From Anaerolineales bacterium (lineage in GTDB: Bacteria; Chloroflexota; Anaerolineae; Anaerolineales; UBA11579), in the NCBI GenBank assembly GCA_019454165.1, contig CP075367.1:1776805-1840804 (forward strand): 64,000 nucleotides of DNA, given 5' to 3'. The number at the start of each line of letters is the position of its first letter. Within the stretch, counting starts at the first letter, position 1. Positions 49,962 to 58,150 of this stretch are shown piece after piece. The notes below the pieces were generated by a model that saw nothing but the letters and a program-made list of their open reading frames with translations, made no database searches and had not been told where the DNA came from. The position numbers and the translations under genes are program-made.

Positions 49962-52382
49962 TTACACCTTGAGCGGCGTTTTGCGCAGGCGCAGGCTGTT
50001 GCCGATGACGAAGATGTCGCTCAACGCCATAGCGCCTGCCGCCAGAATGGGGCTCAGGAAGCCCAGCGCAGCCGCGGGGATAAGCAGAATGTTGTAGATG
50101 AACGCCCAGAACAAATTCTGGCGAATTGTGCTCAATGTGCGCTTGGAGAGAGCGATCGCCTTAGGCACCCCGCGCAGATCATCCGTCATTAGCACCACCG
50201 GGGCCGTGGCCATGGCCACATCCGTGCCCGTGCCAATGGCGATGCCCAGATCCGCTTGCGCCAGAGCCGGCGCATCATTGATGCCGTCCCCCACCATTGC
50301 CACCTTGTGACCCTCGGCCTGCAGCTTGGAGACTTCGGCGGCCTTCTGCTCAGGCAGCACCTCGGCCAGTACATAGTCCAGGCCAAGTTGGCGGGCGACA
50401 GCATCCGCCACGCCGCGCGCATCCCCCGTGATCATGCCCACCTTCAAGCCCATGCGGTGGAAGCTTTCGATGATCTCGTGAGCGTTGTCCTTCAGCGTGT
50501 CGGCCACACCTAGCACACCCGCCAATTTGCCGTCCACGGCCACATAGATGGCCGTCTTGCCATCCGCGTGCAATATCTCGCCTGCGCCCTCCAGGCCATC
50601 CAACGGGATATTGCGCTCGTTCATCAGGCGCAGGTTGCCGATCAGCACCTGAGCGCCCTCAACTTCAGCCACCACGCCGCGCCCGGTCAGGGCTTCAAAA
50701 CTGGCTGGCGTGGCCAGCGCCAGCTGGCGCGCATTAGCCGCCGCCACGATCGCCTCACCCAGGGGATGCTCGCTGGCGTGCTCCACACTGGCGGCCAGGC
50801 GCAGCAGCTCCTCTTCGCCGGCAGGGAATGCACCCACTAGCACATCCGTGAGCGCGGGCTGGCCACGGGTCAGCGTGCCGGTCTTGTCGAGCAAGACCAT
50901 CGAAATGCCCGAGGCACGTTCCAGCGCCTCGCCTGATTTGATGAGCACGCCCATCTCGGCGCCGCGGCCGCTGCCTACCATGACCGCCGTGGGCGTAGCC
51001 AGGCCCATAGCGCAAGGGCAGGCGATCAGCAGCACGGCCGCCGTATTGATCAATGCACGCGTCAGCGTGGCATCAGGACCAGCAGCCGGGAAAACAAAGT
51101 ACCAGACCAGGAAGGTGACCGCTGCGATCAAGATAACGATCGGCACAAAGATCTCAGAAATACGGTCGCCCAGTTTCTGGATCGGCGGGCGGCTGCTCTG
51201 TGCGTTTTCAACCAGCTGTACGATCTGCGCCAACGCGGTAGCTTTGCCCACTTTGGTAGCCTCGAACACGATCCGGCCTTGCTTATTGAGCGTGGCACCG
51301 ATCACTTCGTCGCCGGGCTTCTTACTCACCGGCATTGATTCGCCGCTGATCATCGACTCATCCGCCGAACTATGGCCATCGATCACGCGGCCGTCCGCCG
51401 GGAATTTCTCACCCGGGCGCACCACCACGTGGTCGCCCACCAACACATCCGCGCTGGGGATCTCGATCTCCTGCCCGCCGCGCAGCACGCGCGCTTGCTT
51501 GGGTTGCAAACTGATCAGCTTGCGAATGGCGTCGCCCGTACGGCCGCGGGCATTGACCTCAAGGTACTTGCCAACGCGGATAAGCGTGATGATGGTGGCC
51601 GACGTTTCAAAATAGCCATGCCCGCTGAACAAGCCCAGCAAAATGGCTACCGAATAAAAGTACGCCACAGAGGAGCCCATCGCCACAAGTACATCCATAT
51701 TGGCGCTGCCATTACGCAACGCCTTGAAGCCATTGACGTAAAAGCTCCACCCGACGACGAATTGCACCGGTGTAGCCAGCGCAAAGAACAACCAGTCCAC
51801 CCACGGCGCATGCGCCCAGTGGCCCAGTAAGCCAAAATCGCGCCCCATCGAGAGGATGAAGAGCGGCAGCGTAAACGCCACGCTCAGCCACATCAGGTTG
51901 CGCTGCTTGCGGATCTCCGTACGGCGTACGCCGGCTTCCACATCCTCGCCGGCGGCGGCCGCTGCCAGTTCAAAGCCGGCTTCTTTGGCCGCCGCGCGCA
52001 GCTCCGCTTCGCTGGTGATCGTCGGCACATACTTAATGCGCGCCTCGGCGTTCACCGGGTTGACCTGCGCCTCCAGCACGCCGTCAAGGCCGCTCAAAGC
52101 GGCCTGAAGCCGGCGTGCGTCGGCCGGGTCGCTCAGGTTTTGCACCCGCAGCTGGGCTTCGCCGCTGGCTACGTCGTAGCCAGCTTTGCGGATGCGCGCA
52201 AGCATGCCCTGCAGGTCAGCCTGGGCCGGGTCGAACTCCACCGCGGCGCGCTCGCTGGACAGGTTGACGCTGGCGTGCGAAACGCCGGGCACCTTCTTGA
52301 GATTGCGCTCAACTGTGGAAACACAGTTGGCGCACGTCATCCCCAAAATGGGCAGGTTGTATTGCTTGCTGGCTTCGGTCAT
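49962..52382 (-). CDS. copA: Copper-exporting P1B-type ATPase CopA
   Basis: 806-residue copper pump. An N-terminal heavy-metal domain has GMTCANC; a second HMA-like domain (~80-145) lacks any CxxC. Later: metal channel motif CPC in [13 protein letters not shown], phosphorylation site DKTGTLT, TGD loop GMITGDARG and hinge [10 protein letters not shown], with HP in [12 protein letters not shown]. Exports Cu+ from the cytosol. Last gene of csoR-copZ-copA, 17 bases after copZ. Confidence 0.97.
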   Translation of the reverse strand: MTEASKQYNLPILGMTCANCVSTVERNLKKVPGVSHASVNLSSERAAVEFDPAQADLQGMLARIRKAGYDVASGEAQLRVQNLSDPADARRLQAALSGLDGVLEAQVNPVNAEARIKYVPTITSEAELRAAAKEAGFELAAAAAGEDVEAGVRRTEIRKQRNLMWLSVAFTLPLFILSMGRDFGLLGHWAHAPWVDWLFFALATPVQFVVGWSFYVNGFKALRNGSANMDVLVAMGSSVAYFYSVAILLGLFSGHGYFETSATIITLIRVGKYLEVNARGRTGDAIRKLISLQPKQARVLRGGQEIEIPSADVLVGDHVVVRPGEKFPADGRVIDGHSSADESMISGESMPVSKKPGDEVIGATLNKQGRIVFEATKVGKATALAQIVQLVENAQSSRPPIQKLGDRISEIFVPIVILIAAVTFLVWYFVFPAAGPDATLTRALINTAAVLLIACPCAMGLATPTAVMVGSGRGAEMGVLIKSGEALERASGISMVLLDKTGTLTRGQPALTDVLVGAFPAGEEELLRLAASVEHASEHPLGEAIVAAANARQLALATPASFEALTGRGVVAEVEGAQVLIGNLRLMNERNIPLDGLEGAGEILHADGKTAIYVAVDGKLAGVLGVADTLKDNAHEIIESFHRMGLKVGMITGDARGVADAVARQLGLDYVLAEVLPEQKAAEVSKLQAEGHKVAMVGDGINDAPALAQADLGIAIGTGTDVAMATAPVVLMTDDLRGVPKAIALSKRTLSTIRQNLFWAFIYNILLIPAAALGFLSPILAAGAMALSDIFVIGNSLRLRKTPLKV

Positions 52383-52399
52383 GGCTACTTTCTACTTAG

Positions 52400-52606
52400 T
52401 TATGCGGCTGCGGGGTAATTGATCTCCGCCAACAGGGCTTTGACAGACTCTTCGGTGGCAGGTTCGCTAAAACGCACCATCACCTTTTTGTCATCCAAGC
52501 TGGCCTTGACGGCCTCCACGCCTGGCAGCTCGGCCAGCTCGTTCTCGATGGTTTGCGTGCAATGGCCGCAGTGGATCTTGGGGACGTTGTATACGATCGT
52601 GTTCAT
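52400..52606 (-). CDS. copZ: Copper chaperone CopZ-like HMA protein
   Basis: 68-residue single HMA domain with metal motif IHCGHC followed by TQTIENELAEL. Likely hands Cu+ to CopA. The frame is open upstream but ATG 52606 has AAGGAG nine bases before it and starts the domain properly. Lies between csoR and copA. Confidence 0.94.
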   Translation of the reverse strand: MNTIVYNVPKIHCGHCTQTIENELAELPGVEAVKASLDDKKVMVRFSEPATEESVKALLAEINYPAAA

Positions 52607-52626
52607 GTGAAGCTCCTTCTGGTCGT

Positions 52627-52896
52627 CTAGACCTTCATCGCTGCTTGATAGACTTCGGCGATCTCTGCCAGAACGCGCTCGCGCTCTTCGGCATCCTCGC
52701 CGCGTACAGCCGTGATCACACACGAGTGCATGTGCTCTTCGAGCACCATCTGGCTAACCTTGTTCAAGGCCGCCTGGGTGGCCTGGATCTGGCGGATGAC
52801 ATCGATGCAATAGGCGCCATCCTCCACCATGCGTTGGATGCCGCGCACGTGGCCTTCAATCGTTTTGAGCCGTTTCCCGGCATGCTCTCGGTTCAT
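52627..52896 (-). CDS. csoR: Copper-sensing repressor CsoR
   Basis: 89 residues, all-helical DUF156 protein. Copper ligands of the C-H-C set: Cys in GAYCIDVIRQ and His/Cys in EEHMHSCVITA. Represses the cop operon in low copper. First gene of csoR-copZ-copA, with a CsoR-like operator between the promoter and its ATG. Confidence 0.94.
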   Translation of the reverse strand: MNREHAGKRLKTIEGHVRGIQRMVEDGAYCIDVIRQIQATQAALNKVSQMVLEEHMHSCVITAVRGEDAEERERVLAEIAEVYQAAMKV

Positions 52897-52906
52897 TCCT
52901 GCCTCC

Positions 52907-52965
52907 TACCCACCCCCCAGGGGAGGGGGTAGCAAAAGTATAGCACTTTCGATAGCTAGTGACAA
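52907..52965 (-). promoter_or_regulatory. cop operon promoter and CsoR-like operator
   Basis: Minus strand TTGTCA (52965-52960), 17 bases, TATACT (52942-52937). Downstream of the -10 box a GC-rich pseudo-palindrome beginning TACCCCC and ending GGGTGGGTA (52931-52907) matches the known CsoR operator style (TACCC...GGGTA), placing the repressor over the transcription start. Confidence 0.8.
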
Positions 52966-52971
52966 GGAGGG

Positions 52972-53565
52972 TTAGGACAACAAAGCCTGCAGATCGGCGA
53001 GCGTCTGCTCGCGGCTGGTGAAGTGCACTGCCCGCATGCCCGCTTCCTGGGCACCGCGCACATTCTGGATGAAATCGTCCACAAACACGGCTTCCGCCGG
53101 CTGAACGCCCAGGCGCTCCGCCGCCAGCAGGTAGATCGCCGGGTGCGGCTTCATCACCCCCACCTCACCCGAGATAACGACCGCGTCAAAAGCATCCAAT
53201 ATCGGATATTGCTCGGTCAGCGCAGCTCGCAGGTTGTTCATGGCGTTGCTAAGCAGGCCGGTCTTATACTGCGGGCGTAGGCTGCGGATATACGCCATCA
53301 GCGTATGGTCCAGATGATCGGCGCCAAAGAAGGCCTCACGCAGCTCCTGCACGCTCATAGCGAACTGATCGGCCACTTCCTGCAGATACTGCTCGCCATC
53401 CACACCCCCCAATTGCGCCCGCCGGCGGTTATCACCGTCGAATACACGTGCTTCGAGCGCGTCTCGGCTCATGCCGAGGCGCGCCGCCAGCGCATCACGC
53501 TGGTTGTCAGGATCGGTGCGCACCAGCACACCGCCAAAATCCCAGATAACAGCTTTGATCGTCAT
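52972..53565 (-). CDS. HAD-superfamily phosphatase (subfamily IA, glucose-1-phosphatase-like)
   Basis: 197 residues. HAD motif I DFGGVL (Asp nucleophile, second residue Gly as in other DFGGVL-type phosphatases), motif II LLSNAMN, Lys in GVMKPHPAIYLL and motif IV VFVDDFIQNV. Substrate unknown. ATG 53565 is chosen rather than an ATG 30 bases earlier because TACAAT lies seven bases upstream of it. Ends a few bases upstream of the cop promoter. Confidence 0.9.
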   Translation of the reverse strand: MTIKAVIWDFGGVLVRTDPDNQRDALAARLGMSRDALEARVFDGDNRRRAQLGGVDGEQYLQEVADQFAMSVQELREAFFGADHLDHTLMAYIRSLRPQYKTGLLSNAMNNLRAALTEQYPILDAFDAVVISGEVGVMKPHPAIYLLAAERLGVQPAEAVFVDDFIQNVRGAQEAGMRAVHFTSREQTLADLQALLS

Positions 53566-53572
53566 GGTGCGT

Positions 53573-53578
53573 ATTGTA
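53573..53578 (-). promoter_or_regulatory. -10 box seven bases before the HAD gene start
   Basis: TACAAT on the minus strand, seven bases before ATG 53565; no -35 seen. Predicts a leaderless transcript. Confidence 0.45.
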
Positions 53579-53593
53579 TGCGGAAGCGACAAC

Positions 53594-53617
53594 AAAAAGC
53601 CCGCCGTTCGGCGGGCT
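53594..53617 (-). terminator. Intrinsic terminator of the thioredoxin-like lipoprotein gene
   Basis: On the minus strand AGCCCGCCG-AA-CGGCGGGCT followed by TTTTGTT, ten bases after the stop codon of the gene at 53627. Confidence 0.9.
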
Positions 53618-53626
53618 ATAGGAGTA

Positions 53627-54226
53627 TTACTGGTCTATGGCGTCTACAAGGGCTTGCTGAACTTCCCGCCCGTCAATGTAGCCGCGCCACTGGCCGATCA
53701 CGCGGCCATTCGCATCGATCAGAAAGAAATGGGGCTGGTAGGTATATCCCAACTGTTCCTGAATAGACAACGTGCGGGGGTCATCCCGATCAAGGTAGAC
53801 AAAGACCACTTCGTCCCCGTACATATTCTCCAGGCCATGCACCGTCGGAGCAACCGCCTTACATACCGCACACCAGTAGGCAAAGAACTCTACGAATTGC
53901 ACCTGGCCGGAGGCCAGCATGAACTCCTCTGGGCGGCTGGCGTGAAAATCGGGGTTGCCAGGGCGGATCGGGGGCAAAGTTGCCTCGCCGCCCGTTGCCA
54001 CCGATTCCGTGCTCAAGTCGAGCACGGCACGCGGCGTCGGGTTATCCGGAGAGCCAGGATTCGCAGCTTCGCCGGTGCCGTTTTGCAGCTGGATCTGCCC
54101 ATCCGGCAGGATGGGCATTTGGCCTGCGCAGGCCGCCAAAGGCGCTGCCAGCAACAGCAAACCAGCCGCTGCCAGCATGCGGCCTACAGGGATAGAGCTA
54201 AAACCAGACTTTTGCACTTGTAACAT
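53627..54226 (-). CDS. Thioredoxin-like lipoprotein (CxxC)
   Basis: 199 residues: hydrophobic signal (MLAAAGLLLLAAPLAAC, lipobox LAAC with Cys33), a Pro/Asp-rich linker, then a thioredoxin fold with EFFAYWCAVCKAVAP active site (CAVC), VVFVYLDRDDP and YQPHFFLIDANGRV (cis-Pro). It resembles TlpA-like or DsbE-like proteins acting outside the membrane. Starts seven bases after TACTAT. Confidence 0.88.
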   Translation of the reverse strand: MLQVQKSGFSSIPVGRMLAAAGLLLLAAPLAACAGQMPILPDGQIQLQNGTGEAANPGSPDNPTPRAVLDLSTESVATGGEATLPPIRPGNPDFHASRPEEFMLASGQVQFVEFFAYWCAVCKAVAPTVHGLENMYGDEVVFVYLDRDDPRTLSIQEQLGYTYQPHFFLIDANGRVIGQWRGYIDGREVQQALVDAIDQ

Positions 54227-54233
54227 TGCAGAA

Positions 54234-54239
54234 ATAGTA
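54234..54239 (-). promoter_or_regulatory. -10-like box before the thioredoxin-like lipoprotein gene
   Basis: TACTAT on the minus strand, seven bases before ATG 54226. Weakest of the close-spaced -10 boxes in this window. Confidence 0.35.
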
Positions 54240-54335
54240 ACCCGTGGGGTCGCTGGGGTGTGCGCACCTGAGCCCTGCTCTAACTGAAATTTAATTCAAA
54301 CAAAAAGGCAGGAAACTACGCCAAATCCATACGGT

Positions 54336-54341
54336 TAGAAT
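54336..54341 (+). promoter_or_regulatory. -10 box before the pterin/folate operon
   Basis: TAGAAT, six bases before ATG 54348; no -35 at normal spacing. Predicts a leaderless transcript. Confidence 0.45.
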
Positions 54342-54347
54342 AAGAAT

Positions 54348-55070
54348 ATGCAACTCAAGGGCAAAAATGTGCTCATCACCGGCGCGGCTGTACGCTTGGG
54401 CGCCCAGATGGCTCGCAGCGTTGCCGCCGAGGGCGGCAACGTGATCATCCACTACAACAGCTCGCAGACCGAGGCTGGAGCTCTGCAGGCTGAGTTGCAG
54501 CAGGCGGGCGCCCAGGCCTACCTCCTGCAAGCGGATCTTGGGGACCCGCAGCAAGCTGGGCGCCTGATCGAGCGCGCCGGTGAGCACGGCCCACTGTTCG
54601 CCCTGGTCAACAGTGCCTCGATCTTTGAGGACATCAACCTGGCAACAACCAAGCTGCCTGACTGGCAACGCCACCTCGACGTCAACCTTACTGCCCCCTT
54701 CCTGCTCAGTCAATCCTTTTGGAAGGCGGCCGGCCAGCGGCCCGGCCGCATCGTCAACCTGTTGGATTGGCGCGCTCTGCGCCCCGGCGCCGACCACCTA
54801 CCCTATACGATCAGCAAGGTTGGCCTGGCCGGGCTGACACATTCGCTGGCGGTCGCCATGGCCCCCAACATCAGCGTGAACGGCATCGCCTTGGGCGCCA
54901 TCTTGCCGCCCAGCGATGGTACCGAGCCCAGCGGCATTCTGGAGAATGTGCCCGCTGGCCGCTGGGCGGAGCTGGACGAGCTGGGCCAAACCCTGCTGTT
55001 CCTGCTGACTGGCCCAGCCTACATCACCGGAGAGATCATTCACCTGGACGGAGGACGCCACCTGGTGTAA
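54348..55070 (+). CDS. SDR-type reductase, pteridine-reductase-like (FolM/PTR1 type)
   Basis: 240 residues. NADP-binding loop ITGAAVRLGAQMARSVAAEG (RLG in the GxxxRxG variant typical of pteridine reductases), NSASIFED, catalytic YTISK, and the unusual IVNLLDWRALRPG before it. The next two genes are folB and folK, so it may reduce dihydropterin or dihydrofolate. No folA (classical DHFR) is visible in the window. The catalytic Ser position reads LDW, which is also seen in PTR1/FolM. Confidence 0.85.
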   Translation: MQLKGKNVLITGAAVRLGAQMARSVAAEGGNVIIHYNSSQTEAGALQAELQQAGAQAYLLQADLGDPQQAGRLIERAGEHGPLFALVNSASIFEDINLATTKLPDWQRHLDVNLTAPFLLSQSFWKAAGQRPGRIVNLLDWRALRPGADHLPYTISKVGLAGLTHSLAVAMAPNISVNGIALGAILPPSDGTEPSGILENVPAGRWAELDELGQTLLFLLTGPAYITGEIIHLDGGRHLV

Positions 55071-55072
55071 CT

Positions 55073-55429
55073 ATGGACAAGCTCATTATCAAAGACTTGC
55101 TGGTGCGCGGCATCATTGGCATCAATGACTGGGAGCGCACCACCCCGCAAGACATACTCATCAACATCGAGATCAAGGCTGATCTAAAGAAGGCGGGCGA
55201 GACCGATGACATTGACCACAGCGTGAACTACCGCACGGTCGCCAAGCAGGTCATCGCCCACACCGAGACGGCGCAGCGGCTGACGGTTGAGGCCCTGGCC
55301 GAAGACATCGCCAAGATCTGCCTGGCCCAGCCGGGCGCCCGCGCCGCTAAGGTGCGCGTGGAAAAACCCGGCGCACTGCGTTTTGCCAGCTCAGTGGGCG
55401 CCGAGATCAAACGAGAAGCCGGTGACTGA
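55073..55429 (+). CDS. folB: Dihydroneopterin aldolase FolB
   Basis: 118 residues; LLVRGIIGINDWERTTPQDI contains the DHNA/FolB signature GIxxxER, with DIDHSVNYRTV and LAEDIAKICL later. Converts dihydroneopterin to hydroxymethyl-dihydropterin. Two bases after the SDR; overlaps folK by eight bases. Confidence 0.94.
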   Translation: MDKLIIKDLLVRGIIGINDWERTTPQDILINIEIKADLKKAGETDDIDHSVNYRTVAKQVIAHTETAQRLTVEALAEDIAKICLAQPGARAAKVRVEKPGALRFASSVGAEIKREAGD

Positions 55430-55922
55430 GTACTCGGCCTATATTGGCCTGGGTTCCAATATCAAGCCTGATACGAATCTCAAACAAGCTATCCGCGCCC
55501 TGAGCGAACCCGGCCAGCCGGGCAACACCTTGCTGCTGGCGGCCAGCTCCGTATGGAAGTCGCCGCCCTTGGGCAGCGAGGGGCCGCAGTTCCTCAACGC
55601 GGCCGCTCAGCTGCGTACGCAGCTGAGCGCCGACGAGCTGCGCAGCTACCTGCGCAGCCTCGAGGCTGCGCAGGGGCGCATGCGCACAGACGACCGCAAT
55701 GCCCCGCGCACCCTTGACCTCGACCTGCTGCTTTACGAGGGCCAGGAAATGGATCGTGACATCTGGGACGCCGCCCACATTGCCGCCCCGCTCAGCGAGT
55801 TATTGCCCGCATACAAAAGCCCGGTGACCAGCGAAACCCTGACCGATGCCACATCACGCTTGCTGGAAAACCAACCCGCCAAACGCACAAATCACCAACT
55901 GCTCGACAAATTGGATAAATAA
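55422..55922 (+). CDS. folK: Hydroxymethyldihydropterin pyrophosphokinase FolK
   Basis: 166 residues starting at GTG 55422 inside the end of folB. YIGLGSNIKPDTNL, SVWKSPPLG, QFLNAAAQL and the HPPK signature RTLDLDLLLYEGQE are present. Makes the pyrophosphate ester used by dihydropteroate synthase. Followed by a terminator. Confidence 0.94.
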   Translation: MTEYSAYIGLGSNIKPDTNLKQAIRALSEPGQPGNTLLLAASSVWKSPPLGSEGPQFLNAAAQLRTQLSADELRSYLRSLEAAQGRMRTDDRNAPRTLDLDLLLYEGQEMDRDIWDAAHIAAPLSELLPAYKSPVTSETLTDATSRLLENQPAKRTNHQLLDKLDK

Positions 55923-55950
55923 AAACAGCCTGCACGATGTGCAGGCTGTT
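55923..55950. terminator. Bidirectional terminator between folK and the Flp pilin gene
   Basis: ACAGCCTGCAC-GAT-GTGCAGGCTGT with A run on the left and TTGTTCTTTT on the right; serves both convergent genes. Confidence 0.9.
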
Positions 55951-55969
55951 TGTTCTTTTGGATGAAAGG

Positions 55970-56116
55970 TCACAGATTGTTCAGAACGTAATCATACAGG
56001 CTGTTCGTAATACCGTCTGACAAGAAAGTCAGGGCAACAATACTAAGGATCGCGAGGAATACGATAATGACCGCGTATTCAACGATACCCTGCCCGAGTT
56101 CTTCTTTGGTCCACAT
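55970..56116 (-). CDS. flp: Flp-type pilin (Tad pilus major subunit), short gene
   Basis: 48 residues: MWTKEELGQGIVEYAVII, a hydrophobic helix (VFLAILSIVALTFL) and a short C-terminal tail ending NNL. The G-Q-G-I-V-E-Y core with Glu and Tyr matches Flp pilins, which are cut by a TadV-type peptidase just before the Gly or a few residues further. AGGAGG lies seven bases before the ATG. It is about 2 kb downstream of tadC with comF, hpf and folE between. Its product should form the filament exported by the Tad system encoded at 58-64 kb. Confidence 0.88.
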   Translation of the reverse strand: MWTKEELGQGIVEYAVIIVFLAILSIVALTFLSDGITNSLYDYVLNNL

Positions 56117-56187
56117 ATAGACCTCCTGATAGCCACAGCTACCAGTACCATAATACTACACCAGCCATTAACTGCACGAAATTGCAG

Positions 56188-56817
56188 TTAGAAATTCAAG
56201 CGCTCTGCCCCGCGCGCCAGATTGTCGAGGAACTCCTGCCGGGTAGATGGATTGGCTCGGAAGCTGCCCACCATGGTGGATGTGGTCATACGCGCATCAT
56301 GCTTCTTGACCCCGCGCATCATGGAGCACATGTGCAACGCCTCCACAACCACCCCCGCCCCCAGCGGATCGATCGCCCCGCACAGGAAATCGGCGATCTG
56401 CCGCGTCAGGCGCTCCTGCACCTGCAAACGGCGCGAGAACATGTCCACGATGCGCGGGATCTTGGACAAGCCGATCACCTTGCCGCGCGGGATATACGCT
56501 ACATGCGCGCGCCCGATAAAGGGCAGCATGTGATGTTCGCATAAGCTGAAGAACTCTATGTCACGCACAATGACCATGTCATCGTACTCAACCTCGAACA
56601 GAGCATTGTTGATGAGCTTAACCGGGTCGGTACGATACCCCGCCAACAGCTCGCTGTATGCGCGCGCCACCCGCCCGGGCGTCCCCTGCAACCCTTCGCG
56701 CTCGGGGTCCTCACCCACCGCAGTCAGGATCTTGGAAACCGCCTCCTCAATGGGCGGCAGGTTGACCTCGCCCTCCAGCAACTGGGCCGCGTCGTACACG
56801 CGCTTAGCTGAGCTCAT
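56188..56817 (-). CDS. folE: GTP cyclohydrolase I
   Basis: 209 residues. Zinc and catalytic residues: [12 protein letters not shown] (Cys and His), VHMCSM-like in LHMCSMMRG, and [11 protein letters not shown] with family motif [10 protein letters not shown]. Makes dihydroneopterin triphosphate from GTP, feeding folB and folK nearby on the other strand. Starts four bases after hpf ends. Confidence 0.96.
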   Translation of the reverse strand: MSSAKRVYDAAQLLEGEVNLPPIEEAVSKILTAVGEDPEREGLQGTPGRVARAYSELLAGYRTDPVKLINNALFEVEYDDMVIVRDIEFFSLCEHHMLPFIGRAHVAYIPRGKVIGLSKIPRIVDMFSRRLQVQERLTRQIADFLCGAIDPLGAGVVVEALHMCSMMRGVKKHDARMTTSTMVGSFRANPSTRQEFLDNLARGAERLNF

Positions 56818-56820
56818 GAT

Positions 56821-57381
56821 CTAGGCCAATTCCGTATTGATCAGGCCGTAGTCGCCATCGCCGCGGCGATACAGCACGCTGACGCTGCTGGTTTCCATGT
56901 CATAGAAGATAAAGAAGTTCTGGTGCCCCAGCAGGCGCATCTGCTCGATCGCCTCCGCTTCGCTCATAGGGTGCAGCAAGAATTTCTTGCGGCGCACCAC
57001 CTGCTCTTCCGCCTCTTCTTCATACAAGGCTTCCACCTCAGCCTGGGCTTCCTCGCTCAGCGAGGCGCCATCCCCCTTGCCGCGATAGTGTTTGCCCTTG
57101 TACCGTTCGATCTGGCGCTGTATGCGCTCCAAGGCAGAGTCAAATGCCGTCTGGATCTGATCACTCTTGTCTTCAGAGCGCAGCACGAACTTCTTGCCGC
57201 GTAGTGTGATCTGGGCCTTGTAGCGGTGGCCGGCCTCACGCGCCGAAGCACGGTGGCTCAAATCAACACGCGCGTCTTCGAGATCAATATACCGGTCGAG
57301 TTTGGCAGCCCGCGATTCCACATATTCGTTCAAGGCATCATCAATCGTCAGATCGTGGCCAAAGAGTTCTACGTTTAGCAT
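56821..57381 (-). CDS. hpf: Long-form ribosome hibernation promoting factor
   Basis: 186 residues. N-terminal S30AE domain (EIFGHDLTI-like start NVELFGHDLTIDDALNEYVE) with a basic RNA-binding face, and a C-terminal dimerisation domain ending with SEAEAIEQMRLLGHQNFFIFYD. The long form dimerises ribosomes into inactive 100S particles. GGAGG precedes ATG at seven bases; weak TTGTTG-18-TAAACT elements lie further up (57450-57421). Confidence 0.95.
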   Translation of the reverse strand: MLNVELFGHDLTIDDALNEYVESRAAKLDRYIDLEDARVDLSHRASAREAGHRYKAQITLRGKKFVLRSEDKSDQIQTAFDSALERIQRQIERYKGKHYRGKGDGASLSEEAQAEVEALYEEEAEEQVVRRKKFLLHPMSEAEAIEQMRLLGHQNFFIFYDMETSSVSVLYRRGDGDYGLINTELA

Positions 57382-57460
57382 GGCAGCCTCCAGAGGGAAT
57401 GATTGGATTTCTACAAAACTAGTTTACCAAAACGCAGCTACGACCAACAAAGTGCAATTG

Positions 57461-58147
57461 TCACAAGGTTCTTGCCAGGGCAAGGACATACACAGAATTC
57501 GCGCCAGCCGCCCGAAGCGCCCGGGCCGCCGCATGCGCGGTGGCCCCACTAGTGATGATGTCGTCCACAAGCAGCACGCGGCGGCCCGCCACAGCTACAG
57601 TGCCCGCAAAAGCGCCGTGCACATTGGCCCAGCGTTGTTCCAGCTGCAGGTCCATCTGCGGCAGCGTGTCGCGCTGGCGCTGCAAGGCGCCTGCCGCCAG
57701 CGGCAGGCCCACCTGCTGCGCCAGCGGAGCAGCCAGTAGCTCGGCCGGGTTATAGCCGCGCTGCGCCTGGCGGCGCACGCTCAGCGGCACCGGTACTACA
57801 AGCTCTACGCCCCATCGTGGCGGGAGCGCAGCTGCCATGTGCGCGCTGAGCGTTGCGCCCAGATCCGTGTTGCGCTTATGCTTGAGCTTCAGTATGGCTC
57901 GGCGGAGCACGCCGCCATAGCTGCCCCACGCCCGCGCCTGGGTGAAGGCAAAGTGCCGCCCCTGGCAGGCCGGACACTCAGCCTGTGGTTCGGGCAGCGG
58001 GTAGCCGCAGTGCCCGCAAACAGGCTCTTGCAGCACATGGGTCTGTGCCACGCACTCTGAGCACCACACCGAGCCCAGAGTACCGCAGCCGGCACAGCGG
58101 GCTGGGAATAGCCAGCCGACCGCAGCAGCCCCTATTCGGTTGAGCAT
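57461..58147 (-). CDS. comF: ComF family phosphoribosyltransferase-like protein
   Basis: 228 residues. N-terminal double zinc ribbon (CAGCG, CSEC, CGHCG, CPAC) followed by a PRT fold with the PRPP loop VLLVDDIITSGATAHAAA. ComF-like proteins assist DNA uptake in competent bacteria; a role here is not shown. Directly follows tadC, three bases apart, so probably cotranscribed with the pilus operon. Confidence 0.93.
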   Translation of the reverse strand: MLNRIGAAAVGWLFPARCAGCGTLGSVWCSECVAQTHVLQEPVCGHCGYPLPEPQAECPACQGRHFAFTQARAWGSYGGVLRRAILKLKHKRNTDLGATLSAHMAAALPPRWGVELVVPVPLSVRRQAQRGYNPAELLAAPLAQQVGLPLAAGALQRQRDTLPQMDLQLEQRWANVHGAFAGTVAVAGRRVLLVDDIITSGATAHAAARALRAAGANSVYVLALARTL

Positions 58148-58150
58148 TGG

